DNA of 64,000 nt from Acinetobacter pseudolwoffii (GCF_002803605.1 NZ_PHRG01000003.1:1-64000), one strand, 5' to 3'. Counted from the stretch's first letter, positions 52,356 through 62,981 are shown. The notes: generated from the sequence alone by a model not told the origin. Made by a program: numbers and translations.

Positions 52356-53399
52356 TTAGAGATGTTTCATTTCCAGCACCAGCTGATTGATCAGATCAGA
52401 CGCTTCCATTTCACGAATTTGTGCCACATTTGAGCCTGCCCAGAACGCGCCATAACCCTGATCGTCTTGTTTGGCTGCAGCAGCATGTAATTGCTTGGCC
52501 AGATCATAGGTATAAGGATAAGCCGGCACATCCAGACGATCGGGTGTGTCGACATCTATATGCCAGTGGTTGATGATTCCGCGAGCAGGGCGACCGGAAA
52601 TACTGGCACTGACTTGAGTGAGTGGCTTGGAAAGCAGGGCTTTACGATAAGCCTCGTTGGCATTGGACGATTTGCACTGTACAAATGCAGTGCCAAGTTG
52701 CACGGCATCGGCACCGAAATCCAGCATTTGTCTTGCCTGTTGGCCGTCCATAATCCCGCCTGCCGCTACAATCGGCAGGGAACAATGCTGTTTGATCAGT
52801 TTCACCAGATTAGAGGTTTTGACCGAAGCATCGAATTTGGTACTGAAAATTCCACGATGACCGCCGGCTTCAATGCCTTGGGCAATAATAATATCAATTC
52901 CGGCAGCTTCGATGGCTTTGGCTTCGGCAAAATTGGTCGCAGAAACCATGGTTAAAATTCCTGCCTGTTTTAAGGCTTGAATCTGATGCGGATGCGGAAT
53001 GCCAAAATGAAAACTGACCGCCCGTGGTTTGGTTTCCAGCACCAGATTCAGGAAGTCATCATTGTCTTTAAAGCTCGGATAAATACAGTTTAAATGCTCG
53101 GGTGGCTGCGCCCCATATTCAATAAATTTATTTTTAAACTGTGCGATCCATGCCTGCGCGACAGCTTCATCTAGGGGCACACTGTCATGACAGAAAAAAT
53201 TCACCTGAAAAGGGCAGTCTGTCAATTCTTGAGTTTTTAAAATCTGTTGTCGTGCTGCCTCGATACTGCTGGCTCCCAAACCGAGTGAACCCAAGCCGCC
53301 TTGATTGGACACTTCAGCTGCAAGTTCAGCTGTAGAGACACCTGCCATCGGCGCCAAGAAAATAGGATGTTTAATTCCGAGATTTTCTAATAAAGACAT
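52356..53399 (-). CDS. Nitronate monooxygenase-like flavoprotein
   Basis: This 347-residue FMN-dependent TIM-barrel protein belongs to the 2-nitropropane dioxygenase/nitronate monooxygenase family. The start HPIFLAPMAGVSTAELAAEVSNQGGLGSLG is typical. It also has IIAQGIEAGGHRG with the catalytic histidine in this loop, IVAAGGIMDGQQARQML, and GADAVQLGTAFVQC. Some family members are enoyl-ACP reductases (FabK), but the GGHRG loop and overall length favour the monooxygenase group. It is a single-gene unit on the minus strand. Confidence 0.86.
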   Translation of the reverse strand: MSLLENLGIKHPIFLAPMAGVSTAELAAEVSNQGGLGSLGLGASSIEAARQQILKTQELTDCPFQVNFFCHDSVPLDEAVAQAWIAQFKNKFIEYGAQPPEHLNCIYPSFKDNDDFLNLVLETKPRAVSFHFGIPHPHQIQALKQAGILTMVSATNFAEAKAIEAAGIDIIIAQGIEAGGHRGIFSTKFDASVKTSNLVKLIKQHCSLPIVAAGGIMDGQQARQMLDFGADAVQLGTAFVQCKSSNANEAYRKALLSKPLTQVSASISGRPARGIINHWHIDVDTPDRLDVPAYPYTYDLAKQLHAAAAKQDDQGYGAFWAGSNVAQIREMEASDLINQLVLEMKHL

Positions 53400-53605
53400 A
53401 GATTTGCTCCTTGTTATGTTTTTACTTTGCCCTTGAGTTCAAAATTAAGCAAATCATATTGGTTATTTTATTTTGAAATACTTAAACTTTGCTTAGCTGT
53501 CATTTACATTTCTCACGACACGCTATGTCGCTAGCCAGACAGATCAACTATAGCGCTGCAATTGAAGACTTTATAATAACATTTTGGTCAAATCTTTCTG
53601 AGCTC

Positions 53606-54865
53606 ATGTCTGATCGTATCCGTGAAAAACTGCAAATTTTAGCCGATGCTGCCAAGTATGATGTGTCCTGTTCATCCAGTGGAAGTAATCGTAAAAATAA
53701 AGACAAAGGGGTAGGAAATACCGGCAATGGTATTTGTCATAGCTATACCGAAGATGGCCGCTGCGTTTCCTTGCTGAAAATTCTATTTTCCAATGTCTGT
53801 ATTTTTGATTGCTCTTATTGTGTTTCGCGCCGTTCCAATGACGTCAAGCGAGCAGCATTTACCGTGCAGGAAGTGGTGGATTTGACCATGAACTTTTACC
53901 GCCGTAATTATATTGAAGGTCTGTTTTTAAGCTCGGGCATTTTCAAATCGGCGGATCACACCATGGAGCGGATGCTACAGGTGGTGAAAAAACTGCGACT
54001 AGAAGAAAACTTTAATGGCTATATTCATTTGAAAACCATTCCGGGTGCATCTCAGGAAATCATTACCGAAGCCGGACTATACGTAGACCGCATGAGTATT
54101 AATCTGGAAATGCCGACTGAAGCCGGATTACAGAAATTTGCGCCTGAAAAAACCCATACCGAAGTACAAAAAGATTTGGGGATTGTGCGGGATCGACTGA
54201 TCCAGCTCAAAGATGAACGCAAATTGATTAAATCGGTGCCAAAATTTGTACCTGCCGGACAAACCACACAGATGGTGGTAGGCGCACATAGCGAAACTGA
54301 CCAAGACATTATTTTAATGGCCGATCGGCATTACAAGGAATTTAAGCTGAAACGGGTGTATTTTTCCGGCTATATTCCGATTAACCCTGAAGAAAAAGCC
54401 TTACCGGCTGTTGGTTCAGCGCCGCCTTTGTTAAGAGAAAACCGTCTATATCAATCCGACTGGTTAATGCGTTTTTATGAATTTTCTGCCGATGAAATTG
54501 TCGATGACCAGCATCCGAATCTGGATCTGGATATTGATCCCAAACTCAGCTGGGCCTTGCGACATCCTGAAGCTTTTCCAGTTGATATTAACCGTGCCGA
54601 CTATAAAATAATTTTGCGTGTACCGGGTATTGGGGTACGTTCGGCCAAAAAAATTGTACAGGCACGCCGTTTTGGTCAGATTCATATCGATCAGCTAAAA
54701 CGCATGGGTGTGGCATATAACCGCGCACAGCATTTTATCCGCTGTGCTGATACGCCAAAATTTAAGAAAGATCAGCAATCGCATCAGATCCGTCAGCAAA
54801 TTTTACAGTCTGGCCAATCTAAATATCAGCAGCAGCTTTCACCACAGCTTGGACTGGCATTCTGA
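53606..54865 (+). CDS. Radical SAM protein, putative DNA modification/repair type
   Basis: This protein of about 419 residues is counted from ATG 53606 (MSDRIREKL). An upstream start adds an unlikely lead. The 4Fe-4S motif C-x3-C-x2-C is CIFDCSYC at residues 65-72. A barrel with RMSINLEMPTEAGLQ and a C-terminal helix-hairpin-helix (RVPGIGVRSAKKIVQARR) complete the pattern. The helix-hairpin-helix suggests nucleic-acid contact. The stop overlaps the ATG of the next gene, the usual partner of this family. The reaction is unknown. The family name in databases refers to DNA repair by inference. Confidence 0.85.
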   Translation: MSDRIREKLQILADAAKYDVSCSSSGSNRKNKDKGVGNTGNGICHSYTEDGRCVSLLKILFSNVCIFDCSYCVSRRSNDVKRAAFTVQEVVDLTMNFYRRNYIEGLFLSSGIFKSADHTMERMLQVVKKLRLEENFNGYIHLKTIPGASQEIITEAGLYVDRMSINLEMPTEAGLQKFAPEKTHTEVQKDLGIVRDRLIQLKDERKLIKSVPKFVPAGQTTQMVVGAHSETDQDIILMADRHYKEFKLKRVYFSGYIPINPEEKALPAVGSAPPLLRENRLYQSDWLMRFYEFSADEIVDDQHPNLDLDIDPKLSWALRHPEAFPVDINRADYKIILRVPGIGVRSAKKIVQARRFGQIHIDQLKRMGVAYNRAQHFIRCADTPKFKKDQQSHQIRQQILQSGQSKYQQQLSPQLGLAF

Positions 54866-55644
54866 TGGCCTGTTACTGTTTTGATGGCAGCATGACCGGC
54901 TTGCTCAGTTGTGTATTTCGGGCTTTTGAGTTTAAGGAACTGAATGCCCGCATCACTGCCAATCCACAAGCACAAAATGGCCTGTTTGATGAATTTATTT
55001 ATGTTAGCTCTAATGATGAGCATGGACAGCGGGTCTGGCAGGGGCTCAAGCAAAAAGTCTCCTCCAGCAGCTTGCGTACTTTTTACTATACTTTTCTGTC
55101 GGAACAAGAAGCAGCGTTTCAGATTCTATTTGATTTCGCGGTTTATGTATTTAAAAACCAGCGACCTGTCGATAAAGATTATGGTCATCATGCGGTTATC
55201 GGTATGTCGCAATGGGCCAAGCAAGTCGGACGGGAAAAGCACCGTATGGAGGCTTTTGTACGCTTTAAAAAGGCCAAGGATGGACTATTCCTGAGTCTGG
55301 TTAAGCCAGACTTTAATGTTCTACCGATTATTTCCCGACATTTTCAGGAGCGCTATCAGGATCAATCCTGGCTGATTTATGATGAGCTGCGCAATTATGG
55401 GATTTATTATGATTTAGAGCAGGTACATCAGGTCGAGATGAATGCTGAAGCAATTGATTCACAAATCCAGATTGGGCACAGTCAGTCATTCAGTATCGAA
55501 CTGGATGATGATGAATGGCTGTATGATCAGCTCTGGAAAGATTATTTTAATAGTGTGAATATTCAGACACGTAACAATATGAAACTGCATATTCAATATG
55601 TGCCGAAACGCTACTGGCGTTATATGAATGAGAAAACACTTTAA
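54865..55644 (+). CDS. Partner of the radical SAM protein (TIGR03915/DUF4130-type)
   Basis: This 259-residue protein starts CYCFDGSMTGLLSCVFRAFE, as in the family always found beside the radical SAM protein and sometimes fused to a uracil-DNA-glycosylase-like domain. It contains RPVDKDYGHHAVIGMSQWAKQVGREKHRMEAFVRFKKAKDG, typical of DUF4130. There is no separate glycosylase domain here. The start shares bases with the stop of the upstream gene (ATGA overlap), indicating translational coupling. A joint role in DNA or base repair is inferred from family context only. Confidence 0.83.
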   Translation: MACYCFDGSMTGLLSCVFRAFEFKELNARITANPQAQNGLFDEFIYVSSNDEHGQRVWQGLKQKVSSSSLRTFYYTFLSEQEAAFQILFDFAVYVFKNQRPVDKDYGHHAVIGMSQWAKQVGREKHRMEAFVRFKKAKDGLFLSLVKPDFNVLPIISRHFQERYQDQSWLIYDELRNYGIYYDLEQVHQVEMNAEAIDSQIQIGHSQSFSIELDDDEWLYDQLWKDYFNSVNIQTRNNMKLHIQYVPKRYWRYMNEKTL

Positions 55645-55705
55645 ACAGTACATCTGGCATCTTTCAGGCATAATAAGCGTTTATATTTAGATTGAGTGCA
55701 TAGAT

Positions 55706-56215
55706 ATGAAGGTATGGCTAACGTCATTGGCGCTGCTCATTGGATTAACCGCATGCTCGAAAGAGCCACAAAAACCGGTCGTCGATCCAGTCAAATATCA
55801 GGTTCAGACAGCGCAGGAATTGCAGCAACGTTTTGATGCACTCAATAGCCAATTGGCTCAGGATTTTCAGAAATTTAAAAAACTAGAAAGTATTGCTTTC
55901 TCACACCAGTTTCCTTTAGATGTGAACAATCTGCAAACTTTAAACCGTCATTTGGTCAGCAGTACGGCATTAAAACCAAGTAAAATTGCCTATTGCGATA
56001 TGATGAATGCTTATTTTGCCGATATGTATCGTTTGGGGCATTATAATCTGGAACTGGTCGATGACATCCAATTGCCGAATGCTGCCAATGAAAATCTAAA
56101 AGACAATTTTTCGAATGCCGATCACTTCTATACTTTTATTCTGGATCGCTATACCACTTATCGTCAGGTTCAGCAGACCATGGGTTATGGTTGTAATTTA
56201 AAAGCCGCGCTTTAA
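55706..56215 (+). CDS. Putative lipoprotein of unknown function
   Basis: This 169-residue protein has a lipoprotein signal ending LIGLTAC and a Lys/Pro-rich tether. The mature part is helical and polar, with two cysteines (IAYCDMMNA and YGCNLKAAL) that may pair in the periplasm. No family is recognised. It shows some likeness in design to the small secreted protein at 11605-11964: similar length, paired cysteines and helices. It follows the radical SAM pair by 61 bases, but no functional link is evident. Confidence 0.7.
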   Translation: MKVWLTSLALLIGLTACSKEPQKPVVDPVKYQVQTAQELQQRFDALNSQLAQDFQKFKKLESIAFSHQFPLDVNNLQTLNRHLVSSTALKPSKIAYCDMMNAYFADMYRLGHYNLELVDDIQLPNAANENLKDNFSNADHFYTFILDRYTTYRQVQQTMGYGCNLKAAL

Positions 56216-56226
56216 ATCTTAAAGAT

Positions 56227-56256
56227 AAAAAAGCCCATCATTAAGATGGGCTTTTT
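56227..56256. terminator. Bidirectional terminator
   Basis: The arms AAAAAGCCCATC and GATGGGCTTTTT lie between the convergent lipoprotein and YeeE/YedE genes, with A and T tracts on both sides. Confidence 0.88.
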
Positions 56257-56267
56257 AGTTTAAATAA

Positions 56268-57479
56268 TTAACAACCTGTAATTTTTTCAGCTTGTGGTTT
56301 TTCTTCCGGGAAGAAAATTGGACGAAGTTTCACCCCAATACCATTACCGATAAAGGCAAACACCAGCCATAACCAGCCATGTAAACTGCCTGAAGCGATG
56401 CCACTGAAATACGCACCAATATTACAGCCATAAGCCAGGCGTGCACCATAGCCGAGCATGATGCCACCGACAACAGCAGCAATGAGCGAGCGTTTCGGAA
56501 TGTTGAAATTCGGGGCAAATTTACCAGCCAGACTGGCTGCCAGCAAAGCACCGAGCATGATGCCAAAGTTCATCATCGAGGTAATATCAAACCACAACGA
56601 CTCTGTAAGTGCTTTGGCATTGCCAGCTTTCTGCCAATAATCCCATGCAGTTACATCAACACCCACTAAAGTGGCGCCTTTTGCACCCCAAACTGCCAGG
56701 GCAGAAGTCACGCCCCAAGGACGACCTGCAAGTGCCAACGTCGCAAAGTTGAGCAGGGTCAGAATAATCCCGCCCCAAATCAGAGGCCATGGACCACGAA
56801 TAAAGCGTTTCCAGCCTTGATGCTCACTGCTTGGTTCTACTTCCAGACGACCATGACGTTTCTTTTCGAAATAAACAGTCGCCGCAGCAATCAGTGCAAA
56901 AATAACAAAGCTCAGCAGCAATCCAGGCATCACCCCTAAACTCTGTACCAGAGAAATAGGTTCCAGATGCGGCAAAGCAAACCACCAGTCTAAGTGTGAG
57001 GTTGCAATCACAGAGCCGATACAGAAGAACAAGAGTGTTACCAGCATACGTGCACTACCACCACCCACGGTATACAGCGTACCCGATGCACAACCGCCAC
57101 CGAGCTGCATGCCGATGCCGAAAATAAAGGCACCAATCATGACTGACATGGAAACAGGACTGACGTTACCTGTGACCGGGTTGCCAAACAATTCACCCGC
57201 ACCTAAAGCGGGGAAGAATAACAATACTGCTAGAGCGAGCATAATCATTTGTGCACGAAGACCACGACCGCGACGTTCCTTGATAAAGACGCGCCAACTC
57301 GAGGTAAAACCAAATGAGGCATGGTACAGGGTCATGCCTAGCGCACCACCGATTAAAAATAACAGAGCCTGATTTAAGCCAACGATCTGATAGGCACCGA
57401 TTGTACCGATTACAAGTAAAATAAAAGCCACCCAGACCGAAATATTCGACCGTTGGGAAGCAGCAGCAATGACTGACAT
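56268..57479 (-). CDS. YeeE/YedE family sulfur-compound transporter
   Basis: This 403-residue membrane protein has about nine or ten hydrophobic segments. It belongs to the YeeE/YedE group, whose member TsuA imports thiosulfate. The family's key cysteine motifs are present: GGGCASGTLYTVGGG in the first half and RLAYGCNIGAYFSGIASGSLHGW near the end. These cysteines are thought to relay the sulfur compound through the channel. No sulfurtransferase (TusA) gene is next to it. Transport of thiosulfate or a related sulfur compound is inferred. Confidence 0.87.
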   Translation of the reverse strand: MSVIAAASQRSNISVWVAFILLVIGTIGAYQIVGLNQALLFLIGGALGMTLYHASFGFTSSWRVFIKERRGRGLRAQMIMLALAVLLFFPALGAGELFGNPVTGNVSPVSMSVMIGAFIFGIGMQLGGGCASGTLYTVGGGSARMLVTLLFFCIGSVIATSHLDWWFALPHLEPISLVQSLGVMPGLLLSFVIFALIAAATVYFEKKRHGRLEVEPSSEHQGWKRFIRGPWPLIWGGIILTLLNFATLALAGRPWGVTSALAVWGAKGATLVGVDVTAWDYWQKAGNAKALTESLWFDITSMMNFGIMLGALLAASLAGKFAPNFNIPKRSLIAAVVGGIMLGYGARLAYGCNIGAYFSGIASGSLHGWLWLVFAFIGNGIGVKLRPIFFPEEKPQAEKITGC

Positions 57480-57770
57480 GGGAGATTAAATTTTAAAAAT
57501 AAAGGCTGGTATTCTACTGAATTTCAGCTTAAATGCAGCCCATTTTGGCCAATGAGTGAGTATTAAGTCATTCTTATAGTTGATAAGTTTTATCACTTTA
57601 TCTGATTTTTGGGAGTGAATTATAAAAATAAATCTAATGGAACATCTCATTATTCTGTAATTCTCTACACTTAAGCAGCTTAAATAAATTGCAGATTTAA
57701 TCGTATGGTTTTATGCCGATAGATCAGTATCGAGCATTTTTGAGTTTCTGGGTTTTCAAATGAAGTACAT

Positions 57771-57803
57771 AAAAAAGCCTGCAAATTGAATCGCAGGCTT
57801 TTT
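57771..57803 (-). terminator. Terminator of the alanine-rich lipoprotein gene
   Basis: On the minus strand, arms AAAGCCTGCGA and the matching GCAGGCTTTTTT are followed by T residues, about 24 bases after the stop. The rest of 57480-57770 holds nothing I recognise. Confidence 0.82.
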
Positions 57804-57826
57804 AAGCATTAAACTGAGAGCTAAAA

Positions 57827-58171
57827 TCAGTTTTCAGCTTTTTCTCGAACATTGCCAGCACCTTCTTCAACCGCAGCTGCAGTGGCCGCAGTGGCTTTTC
57901 GTGCTGCTTCAGCAGTAGCATCTGCTGCTCGAGACGTTGCAGCAGCAGCTTCGTCAGCTGCTTGAGCTGTATTTTCCGCTGCATTATCCAAGGCTCTTTC
58001 AGTGTCTACCGCAGCTTCACGGCTTGCATCTTGCATATCATGACCGGCTTGATCTGCTGCATTTTCTAAATGCTCACCTGTCGTTGCCCCGGTTTCAGGT
58101 GCTTTATCTTTGTTACAGCCGACCAAGGCAACAGTTGCCACTAAACCTAAAGCAATCATTAATTTATTCAT
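57827..58171 (-). CDS. Small alanine-rich lipoprotein
   Basis: This 114-residue protein has the lipobox ALVGC after a standard signal. The mature region is about 40 percent alanine with acidic and basic residues in heptad-like spacing (AADQAGHDMQDASREAAVDTERALDNAAENTAQAADEA). This should form a long amphipathic helix or coiled coil, as in small Lpp-like or entericidin-like envelope proteins. The function is unknown. It has its own terminator, so it is a separate unit. Confidence 0.75.
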   Translation of the reverse strand: MNKLMIALGLVATVALVGCNKDKAPETGATTGEHLENAADQAGHDMQDASREAAVDTERALDNAAENTAQAADEAAAATSRAADATAEAARKATAATAAAVEEGAGNVREKAEN

Positions 58172-58485
58172 CGAGTAATATCCCTTGTTGTTGTATAGCT
58201 GCCAACTAATTTAACAGTCATTTCTTAAAGTTTATGCTAGAAAATAGATCAAAATTTGTTGATTAACTGTAACTTTTTTCAATACTTATGCTGCTTTAAC
58301 TCGCTCATAACTTATTTAATAAGTTGTTTTAAGTGTATTAGATGAGTCAGATCCAGAAACTAAGAAATTTCTAATTTAATAAGCATTCAAGGATGATGGA
58401 GGTGAACAGGGTATATTATTAATCTTGCGATTTAAGCTGTCAGTCGTATAAAAAAGATGATTTTAAGCAATAAAATCCCAGTCAT
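58172..58485. other. Intergenic region, no gene seen
   Basis: These 314 AT-rich bases lie between the start of the alanine-rich lipoprotein gene and the metK terminator. They should hold the lipoprotein promoter. I see no reading frame or structured element. Confidence 0.5.
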
Positions 58486-58515
58486 AAAAAAAGCCCGCAG
58501 GGTGCGGGCTTTTTA
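58486..58515 (-). terminator. Terminator of metK
   Basis: On the minus strand, arms AAAAAGCCCGC and GCGGGCTTTTTT with a short loop follow the metK stop by about 10 bases. Confidence 0.88.
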
Positions 58516-58524
58516 AAGAGAAAA

Positions 58525-59691
58525 TTAGAGACCAGCAGAGGCTTTAAGCGCTTCCACTTTGTCGGTTTTTTCCCAAGTAAAGGCCGTATCAGAGCCTTCA
58601 CGGCCAAAATGACCATAAGCCGCAGTCTGCTTATACATTGGCTGAATCAGATCCAGCATGCGGGTAATGCCATATGGGCGTAGGTCAAAGTGCTCACGAA
58701 CCAAGGCAATAATCAATTCTTCAGATACTTTTGCAGTATTAAAAGTGTTGATTGAAATTGAAGTAGGTTCAGCAACACCAATCGCATAAGACACCTGGAT
58801 TTCACACTTGTCTGCAAGACCAGCCGCAACGATATTTTTTGCTACATAACGCCCTGCATAGGCAGCAGAACGGTCAACCTTAGATGGATCTTTGCCAGAG
58901 AAAGCACCACCGCCATGACGCGCCATACCACCGTAGGTATCTACGATAATTTTACGACCTGTCAAACCACAGTCACCGACAGGGCCGCCAATCACGAACA
59001 TACCCGTTGGGTTGATGTGGAATTTGGTCTCTGCATGGAACATATCGGCAGGAATGATTTTCTTCACGATTTCTTCAATCACAGCTTCTTTAAGATTGGC
59101 TTGTGAAATTTCAGGATCGTGTTGAGTCGACAAAACCACAGCATCTAAACGAACAGGTTTGCCATTTTCATAAGCAAAGGTCACTTGGCTTTTCGCATCT
59201 GGGCGTAACCAAGGCAAAGTTCCATTACGACGAAGCTCTGCTTGTTTTTCCATTAAGCGATGTGCATAGGTAATTGGCGCAGGCATTAAAACGTCAGTTT
59301 CACGGCTGGCATAACCAAACATGAGACCTTGGTCGCCGGCACCTTGATCTTCAGGTTTCTGACGGTCTACACCCTGAGCAATTTCAGGTGACTGTTTGCC
59401 AATCATGTTGATTACGGCACAGGTCGAACCATCAAAACCCAGATCAGAATGGTGATAACCAATACCGTTCACGGTATGGCGTACTACCGCTTCAAAATCG
59501 ATATTGGCCGTCGTTGTGATTTCACCGGCAAGTACAACCGCACCTGTTTTTACAAGCGTTTCACAAGCAACCCGTGCATAAGGGTCTTCTTTTAAGATTG
59601 CATCCAAAATAGCGTCACTGATTTGGTCAGCCATTTTATCTGGATGGCCTTCGCTTACAGATTCCGAAGTAAATACAGCGTACTCGCGCAT
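58525..59691 (-). CDS. metK: S-adenosylmethionine synthase
   Basis: This 388-residue enzyme makes S-adenosylmethionine from methionine and ATP in the cytoplasm. It has the family signatures [24 protein letters not shown] at the start, [12 protein letters not shown] in the middle, and [23 protein letters not shown] toward the end, with the lysines and aspartates for ATP, K+ and Mg2+. The length is standard. I see no SAM riboswitch in its leader. It is a single-gene unit with a clear terminator. Confidence 0.98.
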   Translation of the reverse strand: MREYAVFTSESVSEGHPDKMADQISDAILDAILKEDPYARVACETLVKTGAVVLAGEITTTANIDFEAVVRHTVNGIGYHHSDLGFDGSTCAVINMIGKQSPEIAQGVDRQKPEDQGAGDQGLMFGYASRETDVLMPAPITYAHRLMEKQAELRRNGTLPWLRPDAKSQVTFAYENGKPVRLDAVVLSTQHDPEISQANLKEAVIEEIVKKIIPADMFHAETKFHINPTGMFVIGGPVGDCGLTGRKIIVDTYGGMARHGGGAFSGKDPSKVDRSAAYAGRYVAKNIVAAGLADKCEIQVSYAIGVAEPTSISINTFNTAKVSEELIIALVREHFDLRPYGITRMLDLIQPMYKQTAAYGHFGREGSDTAFTWEKTDKVEALKASAGL

Positions 59692-60163
59692 AGTCCTATC
59701 ACAGTTAATTTTAAAGACCCGATATGTTACATCGAGTTGCGCTCTAGGACTAGCTTAACACGACAAAATTGGTCGAAATTGTTTCAAATTATTGTGTTTT
59801 TAATTGATTAATAGAATTAAAAAAATTGATATGTCTATTTAGGCAGCATTATTGATTGAGGAATATGAAGCAACAATATTTTAATCCCTCAGGCTCTCAG
59901 AAAATTAAATGCTTAGATTTCCGATTAAATCTTAAAAAATAGACGATAGAAAAAATACAAAGCTCAAAATTCAAAATTTACTTAAGCAAGTGATCATTAC
60001 ATCAATAAAGCAGATTCAGACTGTGCGCCTTACGACCAACTGTCTTGTCGATGTTTAAGCGTGTCTTCATATTAGCGCTAAGTCTTCCACATTAGCTGGT
60101 TAGGAATGGCGATATCTTTTGCTATGGACTTCTTGGAGCAAGACTGTACGGAGATCAGAAATC
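59692..60163. other. Intergenic region between metK and the pilin-like gene
   Basis: This region of about 470 bases should contain the metK promoter and the promoter of the pilin-like gene. It is very AT-rich in the middle. I see no convincing gene, tRNA or terminator. Confidence 0.5.
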
Positions 60164-60547
60164 ATGTATCAAAAGGCATTTACCCTGATTGAAGTGCTGA
60201 TCGTGCTCATCATCATCATGATTTTAATGACGATGGCTTTTATGAGTTATCACGCTTATGTCGTGCGTAATCAATTAGCAGAAGTGTTTGAACAGGCTGG
60301 AGCATACCGAACCCAGTTTATTGCTTCAGATCAGCACTGTGATGCCGGACGCGAGATTGGTGGGCATGGTCAGTATATCGAAAAAGTGATCATTAATGCC
60401 GCGTGCCGGATAGAGTTCAAGATACAAGAGCAGGGAGTCGATGCTGCGATTCGCGGGAAATCAGTCGCTTTTGATGTTCATAGTGGCAAATGTTATTCCA
60501 CTGATATTCAGCAGCGCTATTTGCCTAAAGACTGTCAGGGACAATAA
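60164..60547 (+). CDS. Type IV pilin-like (pseudopilin) protein
   Basis: This 127-residue protein begins MYQKAFTLIEVLIVLIIIMILMTM, a five-residue leader followed by the prepilin signature FTLIE and a long hydrophobic helix. The residue before the cleavage site is alanine rather than the usual glycine, which prepilin peptidase can tolerate. The C-terminal part has four cysteines (HCDAG, AACRIE, KCYST, KDCQGQ), likely forming disulfides. It stands alone, away from pil or gsp clusters, so it may be a minor pilin. The start at 60164 is set by the signature. Confidence 0.82.
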   Translation: MYQKAFTLIEVLIVLIIIMILMTMAFMSYHAYVVRNQLAEVFEQAGAYRTQFIASDQHCDAGREIGGHGQYIEKVIINAACRIEFKIQEQGVDAAIRGKSVAFDVHSGKCYSTDIQQRYLPKDCQGQ

Positions 60548-60992
60548 GTCTCGCGAAGTTGAGAATTAGCCTAAGCAAATTGGATTTCACCTGTATATCA
60601 AAAAATCCTGCCAATATTTTATAAAATTTAGTATAAATTACATCATGACTAGTTTAGTTAATTGTATAGATTTTCTTCATAAATACTGATGTGAGTCATA
60701 TGAAAGAGAGAAAAAATCAGCATAAATTCAATCCTGTCTATCAGCTTAAATGCTAGATACAGAACATTATTTCAGCGGTGAGATTTAGAATAATTTAAGC
60801 TAAAAACCAGCAGAGAGAACCGAAGCCGAAGAAGAAATGTGGAATAATTGTACGATAAGGCCAGAGACACTCAATAAACTGATAAATATTGTTGGTTAGT
60901 CTTTACCCCTCGCTGTTTTTTTAAGACAATAGACAGCAGTTTTGAAAGTCTTTTCATCATTTCCTATTTCTGAATATTTTGGACTCTGATTT
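60548..60992. other. Intergenic region upstream of tkt
   Basis: These 445 AT-rich bases have no supported gene. A minus-strand frame at 60896-61153 overlaps tkt and looks like a shadow. The tkt promoter should lie in the right part. Confidence 0.5.
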
Positions 60993-62981
60993 ATGACAAC
61001 CCCGCTTAATGAACGTCGTATTGCAAACGCAATTCGTGTATTGGCAATGGATGCTGTGCAAAAAGCAAACTCAGGACATCCAGGTGCTCCAATGGGGATG
61101 GCAGATATCGCTGATGTGGTTTGGCGTGAATTCATGAACCACAACCCGACCAACCCGAATTGGGCAAACCGTGACCGTTTTGTATTATCAAATGGCCATG
61201 GCTCTATGCTTCAATATGCGCTTCTTCATTTAACGGGCTACGATCTTTCGATTGAAGATCTTAAAGCATTCCGTCAACTTCATTCTAAAACACCTGGTCA
61301 CCCGGAATTGGGTTATGCACCTGGGATTGAAACGACGACTGGTCCTCTAGGTCAAGGGATCGCCAATGCTGTTGGTTTTGCGCTGGCTGAAAAAACCTTA
61401 GCCGCACAATTTAATAAAGATGACCTTCAGGTTGTGGATCACTTTACTTACTGCTTCCTGGGCGATGGCTGCCTGATGGAAGGTATTTCACATGAAGTGT
61501 GTTCATTGGCAGGTACCTTAGGTCTTGGTAAGTTAATTGCCTATTATGACGACAATGGCATCTCGATTGATGGTGAAGTAGAAGGCTGGTTCTCTGACGA
61601 TACCGAACAACGCTTCTTGGCTTACGGCTGGCAAGTACTTAAAGTAGATGGTCATGATAGCGAAGCACTTCGTGCTGCAACTTTAGCAGCTAAAGCTGAA
61701 ACTGCTAAGCCAACCATCATTATTTGTAAAACAGTGATTGGTTTGGGTTCACCAAACAAGCAAGGTAAAGAAGACAGCCATGGTGCGCCACTCGGGCATG
61801 ATGAAATTGTCTTGACGCGTGCAGCATTAGGCTGGACTGACGAAGCATTTGTTATTCCTGAAGATGTGTATGCAGCTTGGGATGCCAAAGACAAGGGCGC
61901 TAAAACTGAAGCAGCGTGGAATGAAACATTTGCTGCCTATGCTGCAAAATATCCGACTGAAGCGGCAGAGCTAAAACGCCGTATGTCAGGTGATTTGCCA
62001 GCGGACTTCGTTGCAAAAGCAGATGCTTATATCGCTGAAGTGAATGCTAAAGCTGAAACCATCGCGACACGTAAAGCAAGCCAAAATGCATTGCAAGCAC
62101 TGGTTCCATTATTGCCAGAAGTTCTAGGCGGTTCTGCGGACTTGGCTGGTTCTAACCTGACGCTGTGGAAAGGTGCGCAAGGTGTACAAGACAATGCAGC
62201 GGGTAACTACGTACATTATGGCGTGCGTGAATTCGGTATGACTGCAATCGCCAATGGTGTTGCGCTGCATGGCGGTTTCATTCCTTATGTGGCTACATTC
62301 CTGATGTTTATGGAATATGCACGTAATGCAGTACGTATGTCTGCCTTGATGAAGCAACGTGTGATTCATGTGTACACACATGACTCTATTGGTCTAGGTG
62401 AAGATGGTCCTACGCATCAGCCAATCGAGCAAATTGCATCTTTACGTGGTACACCAAACCTGAATACCTGGCGTCCATGTGACACCGTTGAAGCTGCAAT
62501 TTCTTGGAAGTCTGCATTGACTCGTTCTGAGGGTCCGACAGCGTTAATCTTCTCTCGTCAAAACTTAGCTTTCCAAACTCGTACTCAAACACAAATTGAG
62601 AACGCTGCGAAAGGTGGTTATGTATTGGCTGAAGAAAAAGGCGAATTAAAAGCGATTATTATTGCAACAGGTTCAGAGGTTGCTTTGGCAATGGAAGCTT
62701 ATGCACAGCTTGAGGGCGTGCGTGTCGTGTCTATGCCATGTGCTGAAGAATTCATGAAGCAAGATGCAGCGTACCGTGAAGCGGTTCTTCCATCCAATAT
62801 TCGTGCGCGTGTTGCGGTTGAAGCAGCGCATGTAGATTATTGGTGGAAATTCGTTGGTCTAGATGGTCGCGTGATTGGTATGAGTACTTATGGTGAATCT
62901 GCACCTGCAAAAGACTTGTTCCAGCACTTTGGTATTACCACTGAAGCCGTTGTTGCAGCAGTAAAAGAAATTACTGCTTAA
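60993..62981 (+). CDS. tkt: Transketolase
   Basis: This 662-residue enzyme transfers two-carbon units between sugar phosphates in the pentose phosphate pathway, using thiamine diphosphate and Mg2+. Signatures are complete: [29 protein letters not shown] at the start, the [18 protein letters not shown] diphosphate-binding motif, and [13 protein letters not shown] and [18 protein letters not shown] in the second domain. The length is standard for bacteria. A weak GGACTC leader precedes the ATG. A terminator follows the stop. Confidence 0.98.
   Translation: MTTPLNERRIANAIRVLAMDAVQKANSGHPGAPMGMADIADVVWREFMNHNPTNPNWANRDRFVLSNGHGSMLQYALLHLTGYDLSIEDLKAFRQLHSKTPGHPELGYAPGIETTTGPLGQGIANAVGFALAEKTLAAQFNKDDLQVVDHFTYCFLGDGCLMEGISHEVCSLAGTLGLGKLIAYYDDNGISIDGEVEGWFSDDTEQRFLAYGWQVLKVDGHDSEALRAATLAAKAETAKPTIIICKTVIGLGSPNKQGKEDSHGAPLGHDEIVLTRAALGWTDEAFVIPEDVYAAWDAKDKGAKTEAAWNETFAAYAAKYPTEAAELKRRMSGDLPADFVAKADAYIAEVNAKAETIATRKASQNALQALVPLLPEVLGGSADLAGSNLTLWKGAQGVQDNAAGNYVHYGVREFGMTAIANGVALHGGFIPYVATFLMFMEYARNAVRMSALMKQRVIHVYTHDSIGLGEDGPTHQPIEQIASLRGTPNLNTWRPCDTVEAAISWKSALTRSEGPTALIFSRQNLAFQTRTQTQIENAAKGGYVLAEEKGELKAIIIATGSEVALAMEAYAQLEGVRVVSMPCAEEFMKQDAAYREAVLPSNIRARVAVEAAHVDYWWKFVGLDGRVIGMSTYGESAPAKDLFQHFGITTEAVVAAVKEITA

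Noticed and set aside
59692..59900. Search for a SAM riboswitch in the metK leader
   Set aside because: I could not find the conserved paired regions of any SAM riboswitch class. The leader is short and AT-rich.
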